Assembly (NCBI GenBank): GCA_028281925.1
Contig: JANQIX010000049.1
Span: 124,001-188,000, forward strand
DNA: 64,000 nt
Direction of reading: 5' to 3'
Source of the DNA: Alphaproteobacteria bacterium
GTDB lineage: Bacteria > Pseudomonadota > Alphaproteobacteria > DSM-16000 > Inquilinaceae
Part shown: positions 21,291 to 31,033 of the stretch, in pieces
Position numbering within the stretch: the first letter of the stretch is position 1
How the letters are laid out: every line of letters begins with the position of its first letter
Notes under the pieces: model-generated
Database searches by the model: none
What the model saw: only the letters and a program-made list of their open reading frames with translations
Told to the model about the DNA's origin: nothing
Translations under genes and position numbers: made by a program

Positions 21291-23222
21291 ATGCTTCAGG
21301 CCATTCGCGGCAGGGCCGCATCCTGGGTCGTTAAGATCCTGTTCTTCTTCCTGATCCTCAGCTTCGCCGTCTGGGGCATCGGCGACATCTTCCGCGATGC
21401 CGGCCCCGACAGCACGGTAGCCGAGGTGGGTGAGATCGAGATCGACGCCCGCAGTTTTGATCGCAGCGTCCGCCAACAGGTCGACCGGTTCCGTGGTCTC
21501 TACGGGCCAGATTTCGACCTGCGCATTGCTCTGGAGCTGGGATTGCACCGCGAGGTGCTGAATCAGCTGATCCGCGATGCCCTGTTCGCCCAGGCCAGCG
21601 GTCGTCTTGGCCTGCAGCCCAGCGCCGACCTGATCGCCGAAGGGATCAGGCGGGACACGCTGTTCGCCGAACCCGGAACGGGCCAGTTCGACCGCATGCG
21701 CTTCGAACAGTTCCTGTTCTCCGTGGGGATGACGGAGACCGACTACGTGGCCGCGCGAGCGCAAGAGCTGACCCGCGGCCAGCTGGCCGCGGTGGTCGCC
21801 GTGGGTGCAGCACCGCCGCAGGCCCTGACCGATGCGCTCTACCGCTATCGGTACGAGACCCGCACCGCCGACGTCCTGATCCTGCGCAATGACGACATCA
21901 CCGATGTGCCGGAGCCCACGGAAGACGAGCTTGCCGCCTTTCACGACGAGAATGCGGCCCGCTTTACCGCGCCCGAATACCGTGAACTGACGCTGGTGAC
22001 CCTCACGCCGGATGACCTGGCAGAAGAGATCAGCATTTCCGAGGCTGAGCTGCTCGACGAATACGATGCGCGCATCGGATTCTACGAACAGCCGGAAAAG
22101 CGGACGTTCAACCAGATCATCATCGAGGACGCAGAGATCGCGCAGGCCGTCGCGTCGGCTGCGCGCGAGACGGATGGGGGGTTGGCGCCTGCCGCCTCCG
22201 CGGCCGGCATCGAGGATGACGTCCTGCCGCTGGAGGATACCGAGCAGGATGACATGCCGGTGGCCGAATTGGCCGATGCCGGCTTCGCCTTGCCGCTGGG
22301 GGGCATCAGCGATCCGGTGCAAACGCCCTTCGGCTGGCACATTCTTGAGCTGATGCGCATCGAGGAAGCCGGTGTGGTTCCCTTTGAGGATGTGCGGGAC
22401 GACATCGAGCAGGCATTGCAGTATGACCGGGCTATCGACGGCCTGTTCGAAATGGGCAACACCTTCGATGACGCTCTCGCCGGCGGCGCCACTCTGGAAG
22501 AAGCCGCCGACCTGGTCGGCCTCGAGACCCAGGCGGTGCCGGCGGTCAGCCGCTCCGGCGCTGCTATGGATGACGGTACCCTGCCCGAACTGGATATCCT
22601 GAACGAGGTCCTTGAGGAGGCCTTCGCCCTCGACCCCGCCGACGATGACCCCACAAGCCGTCTGATCGAAACCGATGACGGCGGCTATTTCATCGTCCGC
22701 GTAGATGGAGTGATCGAGCCGGCCCTGAGACCGCTTGAGACGGTCCGCGACGACGTCGCGGAAGCCTGGGCGGAGAACCAACGGGAGGTCGCGACGTTGG
22801 CGCTGGCGGAGAGTGCCGCGGAACGGCTAGACGCAGGAGAAGCAATCGCGGACGTCGCCGAAGCGATCGGCGCCGAGGTCGACGAGACGCCGGAGCTGCT
22901 GCGCGACGGAAGCGACCGCGGCGACCTGCCGTCCACGGTGGTCGCCGGTCTGTTCCAAGAGGACGAAGGCGGCGTGGTCGTTGCTGCCACGGCAGACGGT
23001 CAGGTCGTGGCCCGCCTTGCGTCCATCACTGGCGCGAACGCAGGCAGCGATGCGCAGCGGCAGGAGTCGCTGGCTGAGGAGGCCGCAGAACAGATGGCCG
23101 GGGACCTGATCCTGCAATTCACCGAAGCCCTGCACGGCACTTTCGACGTGGAGATCCACGAACAGGCCATCGAGCGTCTCTATGCACCGGGCGGCGACCA
23201 ACCCTACTCACCGGGAATGTGA
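21291..23222 (+). CDS. ppiD: PpiD-like SurA N-domain/peptidylprolyl isomerase
   Basis: Membrane-anchored periplasmic chaperone expected to help exported proteins fold near the Sec translocon. The 643-residue protein has a single N-terminal anchor (WVVKILFFFLILSFAVWGIGDIF), a SurA-like helical domain with a VLNQLIRDALFAQ segment, and parvulin-type rotamase elements in the middle (GGISDPVQTPFGWHILEL). The protein is markedly acidic. In Rhodospirillales-type genomes this gene commonly precedes trpE. Activity as an isomerase is not guaranteed, since many PpiD proteins are inactive. Confidence 0.88.
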   Translation: MLQAIRGRAASWVVKILFFFLILSFAVWGIGDIFRDAGPDSTVAEVGEIEIDARSFDRSVRQQVDRFRGLYGPDFDLRIALELGLHREVLNQLIRDALFAQASGRLGLQPSADLIAEGIRRDTLFAEPGTGQFDRMRFEQFLFSVGMTETDYVAARAQELTRGQLAAVVAVGAAPPQALTDALYRYRYETRTADVLILRNDDITDVPEPTEDELAAFHDENAARFTAPEYRELTLVTLTPDDLAEEISISEAELLDEYDARIGFYEQPEKRTFNQIIIEDAEIAQAVASAARETDGGLAPAASAAGIEDDVLPLEDTEQDDMPVAELADAGFALPLGGISDPVQTPFGWHILELMRIEEAGVVPFEDVRDDIEQALQYDRAIDGLFEMGNTFDDALAGGATLEEAADLVGLETQAVPAVSRSGAAMDDGTLPELDILNEVLEEAFALDPADDDPTSRLIETDDGGYFIVRVDGVIEPALRPLETVRDDVAEAWAENQREVATLALAESAAERLDAGEAIADVAEAIGAEVDETPELLRDGSDRGDLPSTVVAGLFQEDEGGVVVAATADGQVVARLASITGANAGSDAQRQESLAEEAAEQMAGDLILQFTEALHGTFDVEIHEQAIERLYAPGGDQPYSPGM

Positions 23223-23229
23223 CCCCCAG

Positions 23230-24738
23230 ATGAAGACCACACCGGACTTTGAGGGCTTTGCCCAAACCTATCGCTCGGGCCGGCCACAGGTCGTCGCCAC
23301 GACGCTGGTCGCCGATCTGGAAACGCCGGTATCGGCGATGCTCAAGCTTGCCGACGGGCGGCCGAACAGTTTGTTGTTCGAGTCCGTCCAGGGCGGTACC
23401 GCCCGCGGGCGGTATTCGTTCATCGGCCTTAAGCCCGACCTCATCTGGCGGTGCAAGCGCCAGGCCGCCGAGATCAACCGCCGAGCGCGTGCGGATGGGG
23501 ACGCCTTCGAGCCTCAGCCGGGCCATCCCCTCACCCATCTGCGAGCCCTGATCGAGGAAAGCCGGATCGATCTGCCAGCAGGCATGCCGCCGATGGCAGC
23601 AGGTCTGTTCGGCTATCTCGGCTATGACATGGTCCGGTCGATGGAGCGCATTCCCGACGACAACCCCGACACGCTGGGGGTGCCGGATGCCGTGCTTATC
23701 CGGCCCACTGTCGTCGCCATCTTCGACGATATCGAGGACACCGTTACGATCGTGACGCCCGTCCGCCCGCGCGAGGGCGTCGACGCGGAGGCGGCGTTCG
23801 AGCAGGCGGGCGAGCGGCTGGCCGACATTGTGGCCGATTTCGAGCGCAACCATCCCTATCGGCGTGACCGCTCCAGTGTGCTTGCCCAGGTGCCTGAGCC
23901 TGCGTCGAACATGACGCAGTCTGATTTCCACGCCATGGTGGAACAGGCCAAGGAGTACATCCGCGCCGGTGACATCTTCCAGGTCGTGCCCTCGCAGCGC
24001 TTCTCCGTTCCCTTCAGATTGCCACCGTTCAGCCTCTATCGGGCGCTCAGGCGTCTCAATCCCTCCCCATTTCTTTTCTATCTGGACCTGGGGGGGTTCT
24101 CGATCGTGGGCTCAAGTCCGGAAATACTGGTTCGACTGCGGGATGATCAGGTGACGATCCGCCCGCTTGCCGGAACACGCAAACGCGGCGCCACCCGCGC
24201 TGAAGACGAAGAGCTGGCGGCGGACCTGCTGGCCGATCCGAAGGAACTGGCGGAACACCTGATGCTGCTGGACCTGGGCCGCAACGATGTAGGTCGCGTG
24301 TCGGAAATCGGGTCCGTCAAAGTCACTGAGGACTTCCAGATCGAGTACTACAGCCATGTCATGCACATCGTCTCCAACGTCATCGGCCGGATCAGCGACG
24401 GTAAGGACGCGCTGGATGCGCTGATCGGAGGCTTTCCGGCCGGAACGGTCAGCGGTGCGCCGAAGGTTCGGGCGATGGAGATCATCGATGAATTGGAGGT
24501 GTCGCGGCGCGGTGTCTACGCGGGCGCTGTCGGCTATTTCGGCGCCGGCGGAGATATGGACACCTGCATCGCGCTCAGGACCGGCGTAGTGAAGGACGGT
24601 ACGCTGTTTGTCCAGGCGGGCGGGGGCATCGTCGCCGACAGTGACCCCGAGGCGGAATACCAGGAGTCCTGCAATAAGGCCCGAGCCCTGTTCCGCGCGG
24701 CGGAGGAAGCTGTCCGGTTTGCGAGTCTAAGTGGCTAG
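23230..24738 (+). CDS. trpE: Anthranilate synthase component I
   Basis: Converts chorismate with ammonia from TrpG to anthranilate, the first step to tryptophan. From the ATG at 23230 the protein has 502 residues. It shows the feedback-site-type LLFESVQGG, the chorismate-binding signature with QVVPSQRFSVPF, GSSPEILVRL, RPLAGTRKRGAT, LDLGRNDVGRV and the end motif GGIVADSDPEAEYQES. An upstream extension to 23182 overlaps the ppiD end and is rejected. No leader peptide with tandem Trp codons fits in the 7-base gap, so classical attenuation in front of trpE is not seen. Confidence 0.96.
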   Translation: MKTTPDFEGFAQTYRSGRPQVVATTLVADLETPVSAMLKLADGRPNSLLFESVQGGTARGRYSFIGLKPDLIWRCKRQAAEINRRARADGDAFEPQPGHPLTHLRALIEESRIDLPAGMPPMAAGLFGYLGYDMVRSMERIPDDNPDTLGVPDAVLIRPTVVAIFDDIEDTVTIVTPVRPREGVDAEAAFEQAGERLADIVADFERNHPYRRDRSSVLAQVPEPASNMTQSDFHAMVEQAKEYIRAGDIFQVVPSQRFSVPFRLPPFSLYRALRRLNPSPFLFYLDLGGFSIVGSSPEILVRLRDDQVTIRPLAGTRKRGATRAEDEELAADLLADPKELAEHLMLLDLGRNDVGRVSEIGSVKVTEDFQIEYYSHVMHIVSNVIGRISDGKDALDALIGGFPAGTVSGAPKVRAMEIIDELEVSRRGVYAGAVGYFGAGGDMDTCIALRTGVVKDGTLFVQAGGGIVADSDPEAEYQESCNKARALFRAAEEAVRFASLSG

Positions 24739-24771
24739 GTCGGGGCGCTGCATTGCCATGGGATCGCATCC

Positions 24772-26778
24772 TTGAATCGCCGCCGAACTGTAACGCCGCC
24801 GGGCAAGCCTCGTCCTGCTGTCTTCCTGTCCGTCGCGGCGGCTGCGCTGTTCCTGGCCATCGCCAGCGTTCTCGATCTCACGGCCGGTCCTCCCTCACAC
24901 TCCGTGGACGTTGCCTGGCAGGCGCCTGCCGCCGTCGCCGACGATGCACCGGCCGTCGCAGAGCCGGAGCAGGATGACGCTGGCGGATCCATGGCCCCGC
25001 CTAGCCCACAGGCAGCGGCCCAGCCTGCCGCAGGCACCGTGGAGTTGGGCCGAGACGCGCAAGGTGCCCATACCTCGACCTTGCGCCGCGATGAGGCCGC
25101 GTTGCCCGGTGAACCGAGTGCGGACGCTCTGCCCGCCCCCGATGACGCAGCGCCCGATGTCGAAACCGTGGCGCGCTATCCGGCGATGGAGGTCCCTGAC
25201 CGGGTCGATCCCGGAGTTCCCTTTCCGCTGCTGGTCTGGTTGAGCGAGGCGTCCGTCAACAGCGATGTGGTGGTGCAGCCGGGCCCCGAGGTTGAGTTGT
25301 CGGAAGACGGCGCCATTCGGGTTTCGCTTCCGGTGGTCGAGGGCGAGGACACCTGGGACCTGCAGGTCGTGCTCACGGCCCATGGCTTCGACATCATCTC
25401 ACCGGCGACCTGGTCGGCCGACATCGTGCTGCCCCGCAGCGGTGACTCCACCCCGGCACTATTCACGCTTATCGCCCGCGAAGGCGCCCATGGCGACGGC
25501 GAAGCCCGCATCACAGCGACGCTGTGGCATGCAGGCAGCTACCTTGCCAGCCTGACGCGATCCATCACGATCAACGGCCCGAATGACGACAAACCGGCCC
25601 GCCATGTTGCCGCATCGGCCGAACGGCGACCGGTCGCGGCCGCCGGCCGGCCGGAGCCGGATCTGGTCGTTCGCATCGACTACGATGATGCCGAGGCGAT
25701 GGGGCCCGGGCAGATCATCATCGCGTCACCGCACCTGGCCCATCGCGTTCTGGTGGGAGAGATTGATACGCCGCCGTCGGCTGTGGCCTGGATGCAGAGC
25801 CAGATCAGCGAAATAGTCTCGGCTCGGCGGGGGCGTGACCGCGGTATCGAGCGCACGGGTGTCGATGAGAGCCGGGACCCATCGAGCGAAATGACAAGCC
25901 TGCTGCTCGAAGGCTTCGGCCGCGAGGTCTACCTGCGCTATGCGCCGGAGCTGTTCCGCGAGGTGCTCTGGAATCTGCTCGACGACCCGGATGTCGACGT
26001 CAACACGATCCAGATCTATTCCAATCATCCGGCTATCCCGTGGGAGCTGATGCGCCCCATTCGCGAGGACGGCAGCGGCGATATCGGCTATCTCGGCTCG
26101 CGGTTCATGGTTGCCCGCTGGCATGTGGGCGACGGGCGGAACCTGCTGGACCGCCCGAAGGCGGAGCTGGAGCTGGAGCAGGTGGTGGCCATTGCCCCGG
26201 ACTATCCGGGGGCCGACGCCTTGCCGCATCAGACGGTCGAGCTGTCGACTATTTCGCAGGTGCCCGGCTTCCGAAGGGTTCCTGCCCGACTCGATGCCGT
26301 CCACGCGCTGATGCGTACGCCCCCTTCGGGCATCATTCACTTTGCCGGTCACGGCGTGGTCGAGGGCGAAGCGGCGGGTCGCCGGTTCTCCATTCAGCTG
26401 GAGGATGAAAGGCTGCACGTGCTGGCTTGGCGGGCCATGGCGACGGGCAGCCCACAGCTCGGCGCTTTCTACTTCTTCAACGCCTGCGACATCGGCCAGG
26501 CGGAGCAGATCGGCAACGCGGTCGACGGCTGGGGGCCTGCCGTGCTGGATGCGGGCGCTGGCGGCTTCATCGGCGGGCTATGGCCGGTCTTCGACGATGC
26601 CGCCGCCGACTTCGCGGCCCGGTTCTATACAGAGCTCTCCCGCGACCTGAGCGGCGAAGGCGCGCAGGTGGCCGACGTGCTGCGCCGGGTCCGCCAAGCC
26701 TTTCTGGAAACCGGCGATCCGACCTATCTCAGCTATGTCTATTATGGCGACGTCAATCTACGGCTGACCTCGCCGTAG
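24772..26778 (+). CDS. Membrane-anchored CHAT-domain (caspase-like) protein
   Basis: A 668-residue protein with no obvious partner. A basic N-terminus (NRRRTVTPPGKPRP) is followed by one membrane span (about 16-37), an Ala/Pro/Asp-rich linker to about 130, a beta-rich Ig-like region (about 133-265), a second linker, and a C-terminal CHAT domain (about 375-668). The CHAT part has IPWELMRPI, the catalytic-type His527 in HFAGHG and Cys572 in FFNACDIG, and ends with AAADFAARFY. By the positive-inside rule the CHAT domain would face the periplasm. The only in-frame start near the N-terminus is TTG at 24772. It lies between trpE and trpG. CHAT proteins act as proteases or scaffolds elsewhere; the substrate here is unknown. 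Confidence 0.78.
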   Translation: MNRRRTVTPPGKPRPAVFLSVAAAALFLAIASVLDLTAGPPSHSVDVAWQAPAAVADDAPAVAEPEQDDAGGSMAPPSPQAAAQPAAGTVELGRDAQGAHTSTLRRDEAALPGEPSADALPAPDDAAPDVETVARYPAMEVPDRVDPGVPFPLLVWLSEASVNSDVVVQPGPEVELSEDGAIRVSLPVVEGEDTWDLQVVLTAHGFDIISPATWSADIVLPRSGDSTPALFTLIAREGAHGDGEARITATLWHAGSYLASLTRSITINGPNDDKPARHVAASAERRPVAAAGRPEPDLVVRIDYDDAEAMGPGQIIIASPHLAHRVLVGEIDTPPSAVAWMQSQISEIVSARRGRDRGIERTGVDESRDPSSEMTSLLLEGFGREVYLRYAPELFREVLWNLLDDPDVDVNTIQIYSNHPAIPWELMRPIREDGSGDIGYLGSRFMVARWHVGDGRNLLDRPKAELELEQVVAIAPDYPGADALPHQTVELSTISQVPGFRRVPARLDAVHALMRTPPSGIIHFAGHGVVEGEAAGRRFSIQLEDERLHVLAWRAMATGSPQLGAFYFFNACDIGQAEQIGNAVDGWGPAVLDAGAGGFIGGLWPVFDDAAADFAARFYTELSRDLSGEGAQVADVLRRVRQAFLETGDPTYLSYVYYGDVNLRLTSP

Positions 26779-26782
26779 TCGC

Positions 26783-27886
26783 TTAGGCAGGGGACGGCGA
26801 TAGGCCGACAGCCACCGGTGCATCACCCTGCGCTTCCGGCGCCTGCCACGCGGCTCCGACGATGGCGCTGACCGGCACCGCAAGGAAGCCGCGCTCCACC
26901 AGCCGCGGTAGCCATTCTGCCAACGCGTCCAAGGTGGCGTCGTTGGGGTGGCCGATGGCGATCACCGCCCCCCGCCGTTCAGCCAGTTGTTCGGTCACCG
27001 AGAGGGCACGCCGCACCGCGTCCGGTGCCGGGTCATGGTCCAAGAACACGTCGTTTCTGGCGAAGGGAAGACCGAGCTCGGCTGCCAACTCCGGTGCGAC
27101 ACTCTGCACCGTCGTGCGACTGTCCAGGAACAGCAGGCCCCGATCCGTCAGCGTCTGCAGGACGGGCGTCATTACCGAGCGCGTGCCGGTGAACAGGCTG
27201 CCCATGTGGTTGTTGACCCCGACATATTCGTCGAACCGGCCGAGGGCCCATTGCAGGCGACGATCGATCTCATCGGGTGGCAGGTCGACCAAGAGCGCAT
27301 TCGGCCCCGGATCATGGGCCGCGCTGATCGGCTGCATCGGAATATGCAGCAAGAGTTCGTGGCCTGCCGCCCTCGCCTCGACGGTCAGCGGATCCAACAT
27401 CTCAGAATAGGGCAGGAACGACAGCGTCACCGGTGGCGGCAGGGCGATGGCTTTGCGCGTCAATGTCGGGTTCAGTCCCAGGTCGTCGATGACGATCGCG
27501 ATCATCGGTCGGCCCGCCGGATCCGCCGTCTCGACTGCAAAGCGCTGCCATGCAGGACGATCGTAGTCGTCGGCCTGCCACTCCGGCGGCTCAACCGGCT
27601 CAACCACCGTGTGTCGTGTGACAGTCGCCGGTTGCGGCGCGGGTCCGGGCGCAGCCGGCGACCCGATGGGCGGTCTCGCCGGAAGGTCGGCGCTAACCGT
27701 CACGCGGGCCGGTTCGTGGCCCGTGAACACGGCAACGACCCGGTCGATGCCCGCCTCCCCCACCAACAGGCCGGCGGCAAAGAACACGCCCGCCGTCATC
27801 AGCCAGATGGCCACGACCAGCAGGCGGCCGAAGAGCCCGCCTCCGGGCGGCCGGCCTGCGGTCTGGCGAAATCGCTCCCGCGTCAT
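26783..27886 (-). CDS. Divergent polysaccharide deacetylase family protein (YibQ-like)
   Basis: A predicted periplasmic, membrane-anchored member of the divergent polysaccharide deacetylase family. From the ATG at 27886 (AAGG upstream) it has 367 residues; a TTG at 27904 is an alternative. After a basic N-terminus comes one membrane span (LLVVAIWLMTAGVFFAAGLL), a Pro-rich linker, then the NodB-like barrel with IAIVIDDLGLN, VTLSFLPYS, HELLLHIPMQP, VGVNNHMGS, FLDSRTT and IGHPNDATL. The family's biological role is poorly known; some homologues sit beside envelope proteases. It converges on the CHAT gene with only 4 bases between the stops. Confidence 0.88.
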   Translation of the reverse strand: MTRERFRQTAGRPPGGGLFGRLLVVAIWLMTAGVFFAAGLLVGEAGIDRVVAVFTGHEPARVTVSADLPARPPIGSPAAPGPAPQPATVTRHTVVEPVEPPEWQADDYDRPAWQRFAVETADPAGRPMIAIVIDDLGLNPTLTRKAIALPPPVTLSFLPYSEMLDPLTVEARAAGHELLLHIPMQPISAAHDPGPNALLVDLPPDEIDRRLQWALGRFDEYVGVNNHMGSLFTGTRSVMTPVLQTLTDRGLLFLDSRTTVQSVAPELAAELGLPFARNDVFLDHDPAPDAVRRALSVTEQLAERRGAVIAIGHPNDATLDALAEWLPRLVERGFLAVPVSAIVGAAWQAPEAQGDAPVAVGLSPSPA

Positions 27887-28112
27887 GGTGGATCGCCTTG
27901 ACAAGGTCGCAAGCCTATCCTTCCGTTGGATGCCTGGCGCGGATGGTCTGGAAAGCTCGCCGCGTTCGCAAGCATTGAATAGTTAACAAACGCCGCACCA
28001 TCCCGCACCCAGACCACATTGACGACAGGCGCGGATTGCTGGCAATCGTTCGACAGCGGCGGTAGCCTCGACCCGCCACCACCCTGTCACAACCGGGCCG
28101 TTAGGTCGCAAC

Positions 28113-28700
28113 ATGCTTGTCGTCATCGACAACTACGATAGTTTCACTTACAACCTCGTCCACTTCCTGGGGGAATTGGGCGCAGCGACGGTTGTTCATC
28201 GCAACGATGCGCTGTCGGTCGATGACGTATTGGCGCTGCAGCCGGACGGCATTGTTCTCTCGCCCGGCCCCGGGGACCCCGACAGCGCCGGCATCTGCCT
28301 GGACCTGATATCAGCGGCCATAGGCCGCGTGCCGCTGCTTGGCGTGTGCCTGGGTCATCAGGCGATCGGCCAGGTCTTCGGCGGCCGAGTCGTCCGCGCC
28401 ACGGAACTGATGCACGGCAAGCTGAGCGACATTCATCATCAGGACCAGAGCGTGTTGGCCGGGCTACCAAGCCCGTTTCGCGCCACCCGGTACCATTCGC
28501 TGGTGGTGGACAAGGAAACGTTGCCGGCGGAGCTGGAGGTAACGGCGGAGGTGGGCAACGGCCTGATCATGGGCCTGCAGCACCGGACGCTGCCGATCCA
28601 TGGCGTCCAGTTCCATCCGGAGAGCATCGCGACCGAGCATGGACACCGCCTTCTTGGCAACTTCCTGGCCATCGTGAACCGGCGGAACGCGGCCGCATGA
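28113..28700 (+). CDS. trpG: Anthranilate synthase component II (glutamine amidotransferase)
   Basis: Supplies ammonia to TrpE. The 195-residue class I amidotransferase starts [14 protein letters not shown], has [10 protein letters not shown], the nucleophile Cys79 in [15 protein letters not shown] and the His/Glu pair in [13 protein letters not shown]. In some bacteria the same subunit serves folate synthesis. It is the first gene of trpG-trpD-trpC-moaC-moeA, with a 226-base upstream gap to the opposite-strand deacetylase that should contain its promoter. TTGACG at 28019-28024 is a possible -35, without a clear -10. Confidence 0.96.
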   Translation: MLVVIDNYDSFTYNLVHFLGELGAATVVHRNDALSVDDVLALQPDGIVLSPGPGDPDSAGICLDLISAAIGRVPLLGVCLGHQAIGQVFGGRVVRATELMHGKLSDIHHQDQSVLAGLPSPFRATRYHSLVVDKETLPAELEVTAEVGNGLIMGLQHRTLPIHGVQFHPESIATEHGHRLLGNFLAIVNRRNAAA

Positions 28701-29749
28701 CGGCGCTCGATCGCCTGAAACCCTTCCTCGCCCGCGTGGCGACGGGGGCCAGCTTGAGCGTCGGTGAGGCATCGGACGCCTTCGATATCATCATGTCCGG
28801 CGAGGCGACGCCGTCACAGATCGGCGGCTTCCTGATGGCGCTCAGGGTGCGTGGCGAGACCGTTGAAGAGATCACGGGCGCCACCATGGCGATGCGCAGC
28901 AAGGCGCTGATGGTGGAGGCCCCTGAGGGGGCCGTCGACTGCTGTGGGACGGGCGGAGATGCCAAGGGCAGCCACAACGTCTCCACGGCGGTCGCCTTCG
29001 TGCTCGCGGGCGCCGGTGTCCCGGTGGCCAAGCACGGCAACCGCGCACTGTCGAGCCGAGCCGGAGCGGCCGATACGTTGGCGGCGCTGGGCGTGCTGAT
29101 CGATTGCGACATGGCGCTGGTGCGCCGGGCGCTGTGGGAGGCCCAAGTCGGCTTCCTGATGGCGCCGCGCCACCACAGCGCCATGCGCCATGTCGGCCCG
29201 ACCCGGGTCGAGTTGGGGACGCGGACGATCTTCAACCTCTTGGGGCCCCTGTCGAACCCGGCCGGTGTGCGCCGCCAGCTGGTCGGCGTCTTCTCCGCCG
29301 ACTGGCTGTCGCCCATGGCCGAGGTGCTCGGCCGCCTGGGCACGGAGCGAGCCTGGATCGTGCACGGCAGCGACGGTTTGGACGAACTGACGACAACGGG
29401 CCCGACCGAGGTCGCGGAGCTCGACGATGGCCGGGTGACGCGCTTCCAGGTCACGCCGGAAGACGCCGGCCTGCCCCGCACCGACCCGGACTCGCTGCGC
29501 GGCGGGGAAGCGGCTGACAACGCAGCAGCGTTGCGCGGCGTGTTGGCCGGCGAACCGGGTCCCTATCGGGACATCGTGCTGTTGAATGCGGCCGCCAGCT
29601 TCATCGTTGCAGGTCGGGCCGACGACCTGCAGGCAGGCGTCCGCCTGGCGGCCGAGACGATCGAGACGGGCCAGGCGCGCACAGCGCTCGACCGGCTTGT
29701 GGAGATCACGAACAGCGAGCCGCCGCCGCAAGAGGGCGGTGATGTCTGA
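28697..29749 (+). CDS. trpD: Anthranilate phosphoribosyltransferase
   Basis: Joins phosphoribosyl pyrophosphate to anthranilate. The 350-residue protein has the PRPP-binding [48 protein letters not shown] and [14 protein letters not shown]. The ATG overlaps the trpG stop by 4 bases (ATGA). The open frame extends upstream within trpG, but that part is a shadow. Its own stop overlaps trpC by 8 bases. Confidence 0.97.
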   Translation: MTALDRLKPFLARVATGASLSVGEASDAFDIIMSGEATPSQIGGFLMALRVRGETVEEITGATMAMRSKALMVEAPEGAVDCCGTGGDAKGSHNVSTAVAFVLAGAGVPVAKHGNRALSSRAGAADTLAALGVLIDCDMALVRRALWEAQVGFLMAPRHHSAMRHVGPTRVELGTRTIFNLLGPLSNPAGVRRQLVGVFSADWLSPMAEVLGRLGTERAWIVHGSDGLDELTTTGPTEVAELDDGRVTRFQVTPEDAGLPRTDPDSLRGGEAADNAAALRGVLAGEPGPYRDIVLLNAAASFIVAGRADDLQAGVRLAAETIETGQARTALDRLVEITNSEPPPQEGGDV

Positions 29750-30554
29750 CATCCTCGCCCGCATCGTTGCCGACAAGCGCGCCGAAATCGAATGCCGCAA
29801 GTCCGATCGGCCGCTATCCGCGCTGGAGGCCCAGGCCGCGGCGGCGGCGGCCCCGCGGGGCTTTCATGCCGCGCTGGCTGAGGCGAAGTCGGCCGGCCGC
29901 TTTGGGCTGATCGCGGAGATCAAGAAGGCATCGCCCTCAAAAGGTCTGATCCGGGCCGACTTCGATCCGCCATCCCTGGCGCGCGCCTATGCCGACGGCG
30001 GTGCTGCCTGCCTGTCCGTGTTGACCGACGAACCCTATTTCCAGGGGCACGACGACTATTTGGGGGCCGCGCGGTCAGCTGTTTCGCTGCCCGCGCTACG
30101 GAAGGACTTCATGGTCGACCCCTATCAGGTGGTTGAAGCCCGGGCCATCGGTGCCGACTGCATCCTGATCATCTTGGCGGCCGTCGGCGACACGCTGGCG
30201 GCGGAACTGGAAGATGCCGCTAGCCGGCTCGGCATGGATGTGCTGGCGGAGGTGCATGACGATGCGGAACTGGATCGCGCGCTGGCCCTGATGACGCCGC
30301 TGATCGGCATCAACAATCGCAATCTCAAGACGCTGGCGGTCGATCTCGCGACCACGGAGCGGCTGGCACCGCGCGTTCCGCCCGGCCGATTGGTGGTGGC
30401 GGAAAGTGGGCTCTACGCATCGTCGGACCTGGAAAGAATGGCCGCTGTCGGGGCGACGACCTTCCTCGTCGGCGAGAGCCTCATGCGCCAGGCTGACGTG
30501 ACGGCGGCCACCCGCACCCTTTTGTCCACCGCACCAGCGGGGGCGACGGCATGA
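29742..30554 (+). CDS. trpC: Indole-3-glycerol-phosphate synthase
   Basis: TIM-barrel enzyme closing the indole ring in tryptophan synthesis. The 270-residue protein has [62 protein letters not shown] and [15 protein letters not shown] lies 5 bases before the ATG, which overlaps the end of trpD. No trpF fusion is present and no trpF, trpB or trpA follows, so the pathway continues elsewhere. Confidence 0.97.
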   Translation: MSDILARIVADKRAEIECRKSDRPLSALEAQAAAAAAPRGFHAALAEAKSAGRFGLIAEIKKASPSKGLIRADFDPPSLARAYADGGAACLSVLTDEPYFQGHDDYLGAARSAVSLPALRKDFMVDPYQVVEARAIGADCILIILAAVGDTLAAELEDAASRLGMDVLAEVHDDAELDRALALMTPLIGINNRNLKTLAVDLATTERLAPRVPPGRLVVAESGLYASSDLERMAAVGATTFLVGESLMRQADVTAATRTLLSTAPAGATA

Positions 30555-31033
30555 CGGGTCCCCTCACCCATATGGACGCCGAAGGGCGTGCCCGAATGGT
30601 CGACGTCTCCGACAAGTCGGAGACGGAGCGACGCGCCGTGGCCGTCTGCAGTGTGCTGATGCAGCCGGAGACCCTGCAGCTGGTCCGCACCGGCGGTGCG
30701 GCCAAGGGCGATGTTCTGGGGGTCGCGCGCCTTGCCGGCATCATGGCGGCCAAGCGCACGGCGGACCTGATCCCTCTATGCCATCCGCTGGCCCTGACCT
30801 CGGTGACCGTGGACCTTGAGTGCGACGAGGCGCGGTCTGCCGTGGACATCGAAGCCACTGCGAAGATCACGGCGCGCACGGGCGTGGAGATGGAAGCTCT
30901 GACCGCGGCGTCCTGCGCTGCACTCACAGTCTACGACATGCTGAAGGCCGTGGACCGCGGCATGCGCATCACCGATCTGCGTGTCATCCACAAATCGGGC
31001 GGCAAGTCGGGAACGTACGAGGCGCCGCCATGA
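30551..31033 (+). CDS. moaC: Cyclic pyranopterin monophosphate synthase
   Basis: Second step of molybdenum cofactor synthesis. The 160-residue protein shows FAMILY hallmarks such as [45 protein letters not shown] and the C-terminal [11 protein letters not shown] followed by KSGGKSG. The ATG overlaps the trpC stop (ATGA). The trpGDC-moaC-moeA linkage is found in many alphaproteobacteria. Confidence 0.97.
   Translation: MTGPLTHMDAEGRARMVDVSDKSETERRAVAVCSVLMQPETLQLVRTGGAAKGDVLGVARLAGIMAAKRTADLIPLCHPLALTSVTVDLECDEARSAVDIEATAKITARTGVEMEALTAASCAALTVYDMLKAVDRGMRITDLRVIHKSGGKSGTYEAPP

Noticed and set aside
21237-22781. 514-codon minus-strand ORF opposite the PpiD-like gene
   Set aside because: Shadow of a strongly acidic, GC-rich gene; the plus strand has an anchor span, rotamase motifs and a promoter.
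23182-23232. Earlier trpE start and a Trp-codon leader peptide
   Set aside because: The earlier start overlaps the PpiD-like gene and is unconserved; the 7-base gap leaves no room for an attenuator leader.
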